Positions 54,716-63,700 of a stretch of DNA of 64,000 nt are shown one piece after another (position 1 is the first letter of the stretch; the number at the start of each line of letters is the position of its first letter). The position numbers and the translations under genes are program-made. Source of the stretch: Candidatus Bathyoplasma sp. NZ. GTDB lineage: Bacteria > Bacillota_I > Bacilli_A > MAG-NZ. Location of the stretch: the NCBI GenBank assembly GCA_013332095.1, contig JABENI010000001.1, positions 29,987 to 93,986 on the forward strand, written 5' to 3'. Below the pieces are notes generated by a model, which saw only the letters and a list, made by a program, of their open reading frames with translations, ran no database searches and was not told where the DNA came from.

Positions 54716-55345
54716 TTAACTCCTTCTATACAAGCAATCGATTTTTTTACAATCACAACTTTTATCACAGCCAACAAAAAGTCTGCTATCTTCAACATCT
54801 TGAATTCCGATGATTGCGCTAATTGCTTTTCTTGGACTTAGTAAAAAACTATCGCTCACTGTTACTCCTATTTTATGTCCTTGTACTAAATCAACTAATT
54901 TTTTTTGAACATCTAACGCTAAATCACCGTACCCCGGTGAATAGCGATAAGTGATATACCTGTCTGTTTCATTTTTAATTTTATTGGTAATTTCATCAGC
55001 AATTTCTTCGATGTATGTCGAAGCGCAAGCATCTAAAATTAACGCCTTAGTCAAATTAATTTTTTGATTTAAGTTTATTAATTTTTCCAGTTGATAATCA
55101 AGTGCTATCAAAAGGATGATACATTGATCGGCGTACTTTAGATGTTTTTTTATATCGTTCCCTTTAAGGACTAAATAATCGTTAACAACAACATTTTCAC
55201 CTTTAATTAATTTAAATTTTTTATTAATAACTCGGTACGGTATTTTTTCTACTTCCGCAATACATTGTTCAATTAAACTATTTAAATTTTCATCTATCTC
55301 TTGATTTTTGTAACCCAGATATCTAAGTATCTCTTTTTTATTCAT
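54716..55345 (-). CDS. Stand-alone methionine synthase activation protein
   Basis: The 209-residue protein carries the SAM-binding motif of the MetH reactivation domain: RYSPGYGDLALDVQ and LLSPRKAISAIIG. It should reductively methylate inactive cob(II)alamin in MetH. The tail has three or four cysteines (CDKSCDCKKIDCLYRR), a feature of these small versions. ATG at 55345 has AAGGA 9 bases upstream; it overlaps the metF stop. Confidence 0.9.
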   Translation of the reverse strand: MNKKEILRYLGYKNQEIDENLNSLIEQCIAEVEKIPYRVINKKFKLIKGENVVVNDYLVLKGNDIKKHLKYADQCIILLIALDYQLEKLINLNQKINLTKALILDACASTYIEEIADEITNKIKNETDRYITYRYSPGYGDLALDVQKKLVDLVQGHKIGVTVSDSFLLSPRKAISAIIGIQDVEDSRLFVGCDKSCDCKKIDCLYRRS

Positions 55346-56204
55346 TGTTGAGTCCTTCAAGGATATATTTAATATTATTAATTATTTTTTCATATATGCG
55401 TGGTTTATTCATGATATACAGATGAATTCCATCTACACCATTAGCAATTAAATCAATAATTTGACCAGTGGTATAGGCTACAGCTGCATCTTCTAAAGCT
55501 GCTTTGTTATCACCGAATTTTTCCATCATCTTCCTTAATTTAACCGGCACTTTAGCGCCACACAATCCTGTTATTCTCTCAATTTGTCTGGTATTTAATA
55601 CTGGCATTATCCCCACAGATATCGGAATATGGATATTTTTTTCTCTACATTTTTGGCGAAAGTAATAAAAGTCCTCATTGTCGTAAAATAATTGTGTTAT
55701 TAAAAAATCAAGACCTAACTCTACTTTTTTTTGTAACATTTCAATATCATCTCTTAAACTTTGAGCTTCAGGATGCTTTTCCGGATAACAAGCTCCGGCT
55801 AAACAAAAGTCATCATTTAATTCAGCAACTAAGTCCGATGCGTAGTGGTATTCACTAACCTGATGATTTTTAGGTAAATCCCCTCTTAAAACTAAAACAT
55901 TTTCGATTCCACTTTGTTTTAAATCTTTTTTTATTTCTATCAACTTTTCTTTTTCTAACCCGATTGAGGTTAAATGGGCAAGTGGTTCAATTCCGATATT
56001 TTTTATCTTTTTCGCAATTTCAACTGTTTTATTATCACGCAAACTTGATAATGCTCCATGAGTAACTGAAATATAGTCTACTTTTAACTCTTTTAATCTT
56101 GATAAAATTTTATCGATATTTTTAAAATCCACCTCTTTTTTAGGTGGAAAAAGTTCTACTGATATCACGACATTTTTATTTTTGTATAGTTCGCTTATTT
56201 TCAT
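55338..56204 (-). CDS. metF: 5,10-methylenetetrahydrofolate reductase
   Basis: Makes the methyl donor that MetH uses. The 288-residue FAD-binding TIM-barrel protein begins with VSVELFPPKK and has the LRGDLP motif and ITQLFYDNEDFYYF. First in the metF-activation-metH operon. GGAGG precedes its ATG. Confidence 0.95.
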   Translation of the reverse strand: MKISELYKNKNVVISVELFPPKKEVDFKNIDKILSRLKELKVDYISVTHGALSSLRDNKTVEIAKKIKNIGIEPLAHLTSIGLEKEKLIEIKKDLKQSGIENVLVLRGDLPKNHQVSEYHYASDLVAELNDDFCLAGACYPEKHPEAQSLRDDIEMLQKKVELGLDFLITQLFYDNEDFYYFRQKCREKNIHIPISVGIMPVLNTRQIERITGLCGAKVPVKLRKMMEKFGDNKAALEDAAVAYTTGQIIDLIANGVDGIHLYIMNKPRIYEKIINNIKYILEGLNNE

Positions 56205-56224
56205 ATCTTTTCCTCCTATTTTTA

Positions 56225-56262
56225 AAATAATTAACTATAATTTAAATTATAGTTAATTATTT
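56225..56262 (-). promoter_or_regulatory. 38-bp perfect palindrome, probable operator of metF
   Basis: Bases 56225-56262 are a perfect inverted repeat with no spacer. The core half-site is TTAACTATAATTT. It abuts the -10 (TATAAT, 56263-56268) and covers the transcription start, with metF beginning 20 bases on. A DNA-binding dimer is the simplest reading. It is not followed by a T-run, so it is not a terminator. I see no S-box riboswitch. Confidence 0.8.
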
Positions 56263-56360
56263 ATTATATCACGTATAAAAATGATTTTATAAATTACCTT
56301 TACCCAAGAGCGTTACTATTATTTAATTTGTATTTACAGATAAAAATGTGAAGATTAAAT

Positions 56361-56918
56361 TTAATTTTTTGAATTTTTATTTTTAATGATCAAATCTCGC
56401 ATTTTGTAGGCAATAACTGCACATGTATAACCAACTAATACTCCTGCTAAAACATCTGTAGGAAAATGAACATATAAGTACAGTCTTGAAAATGAAACTA
56501 ATGCTGCAAGAATGATTATTGGTATATAAACCTTAAAACGCCCTAGTGTAAATTTTTCTCTTAAAAGCACAAAAGCAAAGGCAAACGCAACACTCGTGTG
56601 TCCTGATGGAAAAGAATAATCGCTAGGTGTTTTTATCAATAAAGTTAGATCACGGTAATTATACGGTCTAGCTCTCGTGAAAACATTTTTTAAAATCAAA
56701 TCGGTAATTAAAAAACTCAATAGGATAGATGTTAAGGAAATTAAACCAATTTGTCTAGTTTTAGGAAAAGCAATTAATATTACAGCAAATATAAGCCAAA
56801 TTATTCCTATGTCTCCGATATGTGTAAAAAATAACCAGATATTATCCGCTATTTCTGAACTGATAATATTTTGTATTTGATCAAGTATCATCAATTCAAA
56901 ATCTCTAAGTCCTGTCAT
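56361..56918 (-). CDS. PAP2 family membrane phosphatase
   Basis: A 185-residue membrane protein with the three phosphatase motifs: KNVFTRARP (C1), PSGHTS (C2) and SRLYLYVHFPTD (C3). Six hydrophobic segments. Likely an undecaprenyl-pyrophosphate or phosphatidic-acid-type phosphatase; the substrate is not certain. GGAG precedes the ATG. It is a single gene. Confidence 0.92.
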   Translation of the reverse strand: MTGLRDFELMILDQIQNIISSEIADNIWLFFTHIGDIGIIWLIFAVILIAFPKTRQIGLISLTSILLSFLITDLILKNVFTRARPYNYRDLTLLIKTPSDYSFPSGHTSVAFAFAFVLLREKFTLGRFKVYIPIIILAALVSFSRLYLYVHFPTDVLAGVLVGYTCAVIAYKMRDLIIKNKNSKN

Positions 56919-57018
56919 AATTATTCTCCTTTTTTTTTCTTATCATAGCACAATCAAAAACAGACTGTCAATTCAAACCACAATCTCAGTTCATAATTAT
57001 GGACTAAATGATTAATAT

Positions 57019-57047
57019 TTGGCATAAAATTTTATATAATTTATGTT
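57019..57047 (+). promoter_or_regulatory. Possible promoter of the 57.1-59.0 kb operon
   Basis: TTGGCA (57019-57024), 17-base spacer, TATGTT (57042-57047), followed by GGGAGGG and the ATG at 57069. A TATAAT also lies within the spacer. Confidence 0.45.
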
Positions 57048-57068
57048 ATAGTAATAGGGAGGGTATTA

Positions 57069-57914
57069 ATGATTAAAAACTTAGTATTTCAAAGCGACTT
57101 TGGGTTGGTAGATGGTGCGGTTTGTGCAATGCACGGAATTTCCTACAACGTCTGCCCTAATTTAAAAATTTCTGATTTAACACATGATATTCCAGCATTT
57201 AATATTTGGGAAGCGTCTTATCGCTTATTTCAAACTGTTAAATTTTGGCCTAAAGGCACTGTTTTTGTATCAGTAGTTGATCCTGGGGTTGGTTCAAGTA
57301 GAAAAAGTATTGTTGTTAAACTAAAAGATGATAAATACATCGTTACTCCTAATAACGGAACTTTGACCCATCTTAAAACAAGCACTCAAGTCGAGGAAGT
57401 TAGAGAAATTGATGAAACCGTAAATAGATTAAATGGTAGCGAAAATATTCATACGTTTCACGGACGAGATATTTATGCTTACACTGGTGCAAAATTAGCT
57501 AGTGAAATAATTAATTTTGAAAATATCGGAAAATTTTTAAATATTGAAGAGATAGTCACTCTTCCCGTTCTAAGTCCGAAAATTATTAAAAAAACGGATG
57601 TTAAAGGTAATATTGATATTTTAGATATCCGTTTTGGTAGTTTATGGACAAACATTCCTGAAAATATATTTGAAAAAGCTAATCTTAAATTTGGTGATCA
57701 ACTTCTCGTAAAAATAAGCAATTCTCAAAATATTTTATACAGTAATATCTTGATATATGAAAAAGCATTTTCTAATGTCAAGGTTGGTAACCCAATCGTT
57801 TATGTAAACTCTCTTTCTCATATTGCTGTTGCGATAAATCAAGGCAATTTCGCAACAACCTATAAAATTGATACTGGTATTAACTGGTCAATAGAATTCA
57901 AAAAAATAAATTAA
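57069..57914 (+). CDS. SAM hydroxide adenosyltransferase (DUF62 family)
   Basis: The 281-residue protein matches the family that hydrolyses SAM to adenosine and methionine. VDPGVGSSRKS, NNGTLTHL and HGRDIYAY supply the conserved Asp, Arg and His. The family also includes halogenases, but the hydrolase is by far the common form. GGGAGGG precedes the ATG. Confidence 0.9.
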   Translation: MIKNLVFQSDFGLVDGAVCAMHGISYNVCPNLKISDLTHDIPAFNIWEASYRLFQTVKFWPKGTVFVSVVDPGVGSSRKSIVVKLKDDKYIVTPNNGTLTHLKTSTQVEEVREIDETVNRLNGSENIHTFHGRDIYAYTGAKLASEIINFENIGKFLNIEEIVTLPVLSPKIIKKTDVKGNIDILDIRFGSLWTNIPENIFEKANLKFGDQLLVKISNSQNILYSNILIYEKAFSNVKVGNPIVYVNSLSHIAVAINQGNFATTYKIDTGINWSIEFKKIN

Positions 57915-57947
57915 ACACCCTATTTTACTTATTAAGGAGATGACAAG

Positions 57948-58544
57948 ATGTATACAAAAAAATTTTTAACAGATATGCCAATAATCAACTGCTCTAATTT
58001 TATTTTAAGACCTATTGAATCACAAGATGCAACGGATATGTTTGAGTATTGTAGCGATTTAAAAGTAGTCCAAAATTTAACATTCACCACCCATTCATCT
58101 GTTAGAGAAACCAAAAAATGTATCGATACGCTTTTTTTAACTAGACCAAGTAACAATATGCCTGCAGTTTACGCAATTTGTTTCAAAGAAAATAATAAGA
58201 TGATTGGTACTTGTAATTTTGGTGCTTTTAATACTGAAAACAAATACGCTACAATTGGCTATGCATTAAATAGAAAATATTGGAATAAAGGGATCATGAC
58301 TGAAGCAGTCCAAAATTTAATTAAAGTCGGCTTTGAGTATTTAAAATTAAAGCGAATTTCTGTAACGGTTAAACCAAATAATGCAAAATCCAAAAAAGTA
58401 ATTGAAAAGTGTGGTTTTACTCCGGAAGGGATTCAGTACAATACTTTTTTTGTAAAAAATAAAACAGAAGATATTTTAATCTATGCGATAACAAAAAACA
58501 GTTATTTTAAAAACAAACTCCCTTGGCAAAAGCAGACCACCTAA
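57948..58544 (+). CDS. GNAT acetyltransferase, RimJ/RimL type
   Basis: The 198-residue protein has the acetyl-CoA fold: an FILRPIESQDATDMF start, IGYALNRKYWNKGIMTEAV (cofactor-binding loop) and SKKVIEKCGF near the end. Such enzymes acetylate protein or small-molecule amines; the substrate is unknown. AAGGAG is upstream. Confidence 0.88.
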   Translation: MYTKKFLTDMPIINCSNFILRPIESQDATDMFEYCSDLKVVQNLTFTTHSSVRETKKCIDTLFLTRPSNNMPAVYAICFKENNKMIGTCNFGAFNTENKYATIGYALNRKYWNKGIMTEAVQNLIKVGFEYLKLKRISVTVKPNNAKSKKVIEKCGFTPEGIQYNTFFVKNKTEDILIYAITKNSYFKNKLPWQKQTT

Positions 58545-58545
58545 G

Positions 58546-58977
58546 ATGAAAATAATCGTCGATGCTGATGCTTGTAGTGTAGTTAAAATAATTACCGAAT
58601 TAGCTAAAAAATATCAGATACCAGTAATATTAGTATTTGATTTCAACCACCAAATTCACTCTGATTACGCCAAAACAATTGCCGTTGACCAAGGAATTGA
58701 TAGTGTTGATTATAAAGTTTTAAGTTTAACTGATAAAGATGATTTAGTCGTTACCAACGATTATGGTTTAGCTACTTTAGTATTATCTAAACAAGCCAAA
58801 TGTATCAACCAATCGGGTCTAGTATACGATGAAAACAATATTGATAGTCTTTTAGTTTCTAGACATTTAAACTCCAAATTACTGAAGGCAAAAGTAAAAA
58901 TTAAGACCAGTAAAAAACGTACAGAGAAAGAAGATTTAAAATTTCAAGCAACTTTAAAAAATATAATTGAAAAATAA
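58546..58977 (+). CDS. YaiI/YqxD family protein (DUF188)
   Basis: A 143-residue PIN-like-fold protein. IIVDADACSV at the N-terminus and DLVVTNDYGLATLVL in the middle are the family signatures with conserved Asp residues. The function is unknown; nuclease activity is suspected from the fold. It starts one base after the acetyltransferase stop. Confidence 0.9.
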   Translation: MKIIVDADACSVVKIITELAKKYQIPVILVFDFNHQIHSDYAKTIAVDQGIDSVDYKVLSLTDKDDLVVTNDYGLATLVLSKQAKCINQSGLVYDENNIDSLLVSRHLNSKLLKAKVKIKTSKKRTEKEDLKFQATLKNIIEK

Positions 58978-59025
58978 TTTCTTTTTTCAAAATAAAAAAG
59001 GGGCTGTAAAAAAAGTCTCTAAATA

Positions 59026-59068
59026 ACCAAAAAGCCGTTGGAGCTTTAAGTTCCAACGGTTTTTTGGT
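59026..59068 (+). terminator. Hairpin at the left end of the IS
   Basis: CCGTTGGA pairs with TCCAACGG, extended by A-T pairs, and T-rich sequence follows. It lies just before the transposase promoter-like TATAAT (59068-59073) and also ends the upstream DUF188 operon. Confidence 0.8.
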
Positions 59069-59079
59069 ATAATATAAGT

Positions 59080-60585
59080 ATGAACACAAATTTTATACAA
59101 CGTAATTATAACACATTTCAGTTAGTTTTACCTATAGAAATTGGATTAATTATTCCAAAGGATTCGATGGTTAGAACTTTTGATTACTTATTTCAACAAA
59201 TAAATATGGAGGCAATTGTTGAAAAAAGTGTTGCTAAATTTGGTTGATCAACACTTAATCAAGTAGTCTTATTAAAACTAGTTTTGGATGGTTTTATGAC
59301 TGGAATTAGAACATCAAGAGAAATTAGTAAAACTTGTAAAGAGAATATAAATTTTATGTACCTACTAGGTGATTCTAAAGCACCTAGCACACAAGTATTA
59401 ATAATTTTGTTAAGAAACTAGAAGGAAAGACTAGTATTCTTTTTGGTCGCTTAAACAAGCATATTATCAAACAATTTAATGTTAATTTAACAACAATATA
59501 TATAGATGGAACTAAATTTGAATCTGATGCAAACAGATATTCTTTTGTGTGGCGTGGTAGGATTATGAGTTCTATTTTTAAGTTAGGTAAAAAAATAAAT
59601 GAAAATATTAATTCACTTAACGAGATTTACGGTGCATACGATATTAAAAATTCAGTGAGATACATTGAATATCCTGAAAATTATCAGAAAAATTTAAAAT
59701 TTGATTATTATACTGAGCATAGATTAATGAAAATGAGCAGAGTGTTGAAACGAATAGTTAAAATGTCAAAAACTATATTTGTCCATGGAAAAGGTAAGAG
59801 AAAAAACAAAATACAGAAAATGTTTGAATTAATGGATGAAGCGTATGTTAAGATGAGGGAAAACAATAGACATTTAAAAATTATCGGAACAAATAGAAAT
59901 AGTTATGCAAAGACTGATTACGATGCTACTTTTATGCATTTGAAAGATGATCATCTGCAAAATAGTCAATTAAAACCTGCATACAATATGCAAATTGCAG
60001 ATGAATTTATAGTAACTACTGATGGTTTTCCAAGATAGAGCAGACTTTGGTACTTTTATTCCTTTAATCGAAAAATACGTGGATTTATATAATCAATATC
60101 CTCTTAATCCTGTTGCTGATGCTGGATATGGAAGTTATGATAATTATACATATTGTAAGACATACGGAATGAATCTTGCAATGAAATTTGGAATGTATAA
60201 ACAAAAACGAAATAAAAAATATGAGAAAAATTTGGAAGTGAAAGTAAAATATATAAATCAACTGACTGTAGCGGATGTATGTTGACAGAGTCTTGTGGTA
60301 ACAAATCTGGAAATGATAAAAGAATTTCTTTTAATGAGCAACTAGATGAATACCAAAAAGAAGCTATAGAATTTCTTGATACCGAAGAAGGAATTAATAT
60401 GAGAATGCAAAGGTCTATTCAAGTAGAAGGTGCATTTGGTATTATAAAAGAAGATTATAAATTTAGAAGATTAAACGTCAACTTCAATGGAAAGAGTTAA
60501 AATTGAGTGGGATTTAGTGTGTATTGGATTTAATTTAATGAAAGCACACAATAAATTAAAAAGAAGCGATATAATAATATCCTGA
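59080..60585 (+). pseudogene. IS1182-family transposase, interrupted
   Basis: The frame opens MNTNFIQRNYNTFQLVLP, then an in-frame TGA near 59246 in KFG*STLNQ. It shifts frame near 59400 ([10 protein letters not shown]), continues with [20 protein letters not shown] (a DDE-type Asp region), shifts near 60020 (RADFGTFIPLIEKYVD), again near 60280 and again near 60485, and ends at the TGA at 60585. Longest intact pieces are 163, 87 and 73 residues. At least one nonsense and four frameshift changes, so it is not functional. Confidence 0.9.
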
Positions 60586-60604
60586 TATTATGCCTCATAT
60601 TTTA

Positions 60605-60630
60605 AAAAAGCAAACTCTTGTTTGCTTTTT
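60605..60630 (+). terminator. Terminator after the transposase
   Basis: An 11-bp perfect stem AAAAAGCAAAC/GTTTGCTTTTT with a 4-base loop, with the 3' arm ending in T residues. Confidence 0.9.
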
Positions 60631-60657
60631 AGTCATGCTTGTTTTTAAATTTTCACG

Positions 60658-60714
60658 AAAATAAAAAAGAAACTGCAATAAATAGAATAAAATTCTATTT
60701 ATTTACAGCCCCTT
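60658..60714 (-). repeat. 57-bp repeat, copy 2: right end of the IS and terminator of the surface gene
   Basis: Identical to 32795-32851. Here it is the right end of the IS1182-type element. It also stands 28 bases beyond the stop of the surface protein gene. Its hairpin plus T-rich tract on the minus strand can end that transcript. Confidence 0.85.
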
Positions 60715-60742
60715 TTAATTTAAAAACTTTTTTTATACTTTT

Positions 60743-63700
60743 TTACTGCTGTCTTTTTTTAACAATATAGATTCCTGCTGTTGCTATTATTAGTACTCCT
60801 GATAATATCCCTAATATTAACAATAAATCATTGTTACTCGTATCAGCATTTATAAATATCTTGTCATTTGCATTTACACTTAAATAATATGTTTGTGAAG
60901 TTATAACTTCTGCATCTTCTACTTCTACATAATATTTCAATGCTTGTCCACTGTCTACTTTTATTCTGAAACTTGCACCTTTTGTTAATTCTACTTTTGT
61001 GAATTCTGCTGCTTTTACACTTGGAATAATACTTAATATATTTATATCGCTATCTTCAACGACTTGATAATATACTACAACATCTTGATACGGAATTTCT
61101 GAATTATTATTAAATTCGATTATAGAATTTTCATTATTTTTATAAATTTCAATCAAATTATTATTGTATATCCATCCATCTTTTGTTGCGTCAGCTATTA
61201 ATTCATCCAATGTTGAAGTTCTTTTATTAACTCCATAGACAACTTTACTACTATCTCCAGCTTTGATGTGTTCATATGAATTTAATTTTTCTAATTGTTG
61301 AATTTCATACGCTCCATTTTTTGCTTTTAATAAAATATATAAATATGAATTTTCTTTTGTAGGTATTATTTCCGCTACTTGGCTTTCTGTTAACCAATTA
61401 GAATCTATTAGTGGTTCTAATTCACTTATTAAGTACATTACTTCAGTTTCTTCTAAATATAATAATGGTGAACTAATTTCTTTGATAATCTCCTGTGCTC
61501 CTGAGCCAATCTCTGTAGTTATAGTTTCAGTAGTACTACTCGCTACTATAACCGTTCTTGTTGCTGTTGATTCGTTTCCTATGATATCTCTTACTTTATA
61601 TGTAATTGTATACGTTCCTTCTGCATTTGTATTAATAGTTCCTGAGATTATTACTGTCTCAGTTTGAGAATGATCAAATACTTCAACTCCTAATTCATTA
61701 TATATGCCATTTAATGCTACATAAGTTATTGTTGATCCCTTTAATGTGATTTGTGGTTTTACTGTATCTACAACTTTTACTGTTCTCGTTACTGTTTTAG
61801 TTTCACCATTATCTCTTATTGTGTAAACAATTTTGTATGTTCCTACTTCATTTTCAACAACGTTACTATTTACTTCTACATTTGAAGTAATATCAGTTGT
61901 TTTATTTGTTGCAGTAGCTGTATATCCTGGTTCGCTATAAACAGTTCCCAACTCTAATGTAATTGTAGTTGGTCCTTCTAAACTAATAGTAGGTCTTTTC
62001 TTCCTTGGAGGTGGCGGAGTTGAAGGTCTAGAATATACTACTGTTTTCATTTCAGATTCATTTCCTGCTACATCTCTTATTATAATTTGGTGTGTTCCAT
62101 AGCTTAAGGATACTATTTTCTCAAAACTCAATGAATCTAATTTTATCCAAGTGCCTCCGTTATCAATTGAGAACCAGCCTATGTTTTCATTTGCAACTAT
62201 AGTATAACTTGAACTTGTAGTTGTACTAGGACCGCTAATTATTGGTGCTGTAATATCACCTGTTGTAAATGTTGTACTTACTTCATCTGCTGAATTTCCA
62301 TCTGAATCTGTAACATTATATTTTGCTATTATATTTCTTCCTGCTGTTAATTCTGTTTTAACTAAAGCGATGTTTAATAATTCATTTCCAAAAATATCAT
62401 AATATTTTACTTCTATATCATTTGTTATATCACCATGTTTTTTATCATCTGCTGTTGCTACTGAGAATACATGAGTTTCTATTTCAGTTGGTACTACTAT
62501 ATCTACTACTGGTGTGATAATTATAGGTTTTGTATTATCTGTTACTACTACAGTTACTCTTTCTGCATTAGCCATATAACCATTTGAAGTTACATTGTAT
62601 TCTACTATTACATTTCGGCCTGCTGCTATTTCTGCTCTTGCTTCCGTCTCTTCGCCAATTAATAATGTTAATCCATCTGCTTTATAGTATGTTACTTCTA
62701 TATCATTATTTATATCTCCACCTACATTATCATTTGCTGTTGCTGTAGGGAAAGTATATGTTGTAGTATCATTACTGTTTGTTGTTAAATTTGTTGTATT
62801 TACTATAATTATTGGTATCTCATCTGCTAACACTTCAATTGTTATTCTTACTGTTTCTTCATTTCCTGCTTCATCACTTACCTTATATTCAACAATTACA
62901 TCATGTCCTACTCCTTCTCCTAATTCTGTTATTGCTGCATCTAAATCTGCTATTGAAGTTGTTCCATCTGCTTCATAGTATGTTATCTCTATATCACTTA
63001 TATTTCCATCTTTATTATCATTTGCTGTTGCTGTTGGTACTTCCCAAGTTGTAGCATCTGCTTTATGTAACGCTAATCCATTTGTTGGTACTGTAATTAC
63101 TGGCAAAATATCATCATCTACTGTTGTTGTTACTGTTTGTTCTACTGCTATATTTCCACTGTTATCTGCTACGTTATATACAATTGTTACTGTTCTTCCT
63201 GCTTTAATTTCTGCTCTTGCCAATGATTCATTTGCTAAGTCATTATCATTTTCATCTCTATATGTTACTACTATGCTTTCAGATATATCTCCATCTTTGT
63301 TATCATTTGCTGTTGCATTTGGAAATTCATATGTTTCACTCTCACTAGTATTAGTTGTGAATGGTGATCCGACTGGTGCTGTAATTTCTGGTGCTGTAGT
63401 ATCTTCTGGTACTGTAGTATCTACTGTTACTGTACTTAAATCTGTTGTTGCTGTTACTACCGTACCTGCAGTTCCTTCCATATCATTAAATGTTATGTTA
63501 ATTCCTGCTTCTCCTTCTGGAGTATTTTCATCTACTGTATAAGTTGCACTATATGTATCTCCACTTCCTGTTACTGCTGCTGATTGTCCTGCTATTGTTA
63601 CTGTTGGTGTTTGGATGTCCTCACTAGCTGTTATAGATACTGTTATTGTATCTCCTATATTTGCTAATGCTGTATTATTTCCATTATCACTTGCTATTGT

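Larger units (their letters stand above)
59000..60712 (+). mobile_element. IS1182-type insertion sequence, inactivated
   Basis: A 1.7-kb element with terminal inverted repeats: left GGGGCTGTAAA (from 59000) and right TTTACAGCCCC (to 60712); the match extends to 15 bases with flanking A residues. It contains a broken IS1182-like transposase. A strong hairpin at its left end guards against incoming transcription. I do not see a clear target duplication because both flanks are A/T runs. Confidence 0.8.

Noticed and set aside
56205-56360. S-box (SAM) riboswitch before metF
   Set aside because: The leader is only about 50 nt and lacks S-box motifs; it contains a plain palindrome instead.
59240-59250. 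In-frame TGA in the transposase as a hint of a TGA=Trp code
   Set aside because: TGA is a true stop in metG, comEC, truA and others, and TGG is used for Trp throughout. The family has an Arg (CGA) at this place, so TGA is a mutation in a dead gene.
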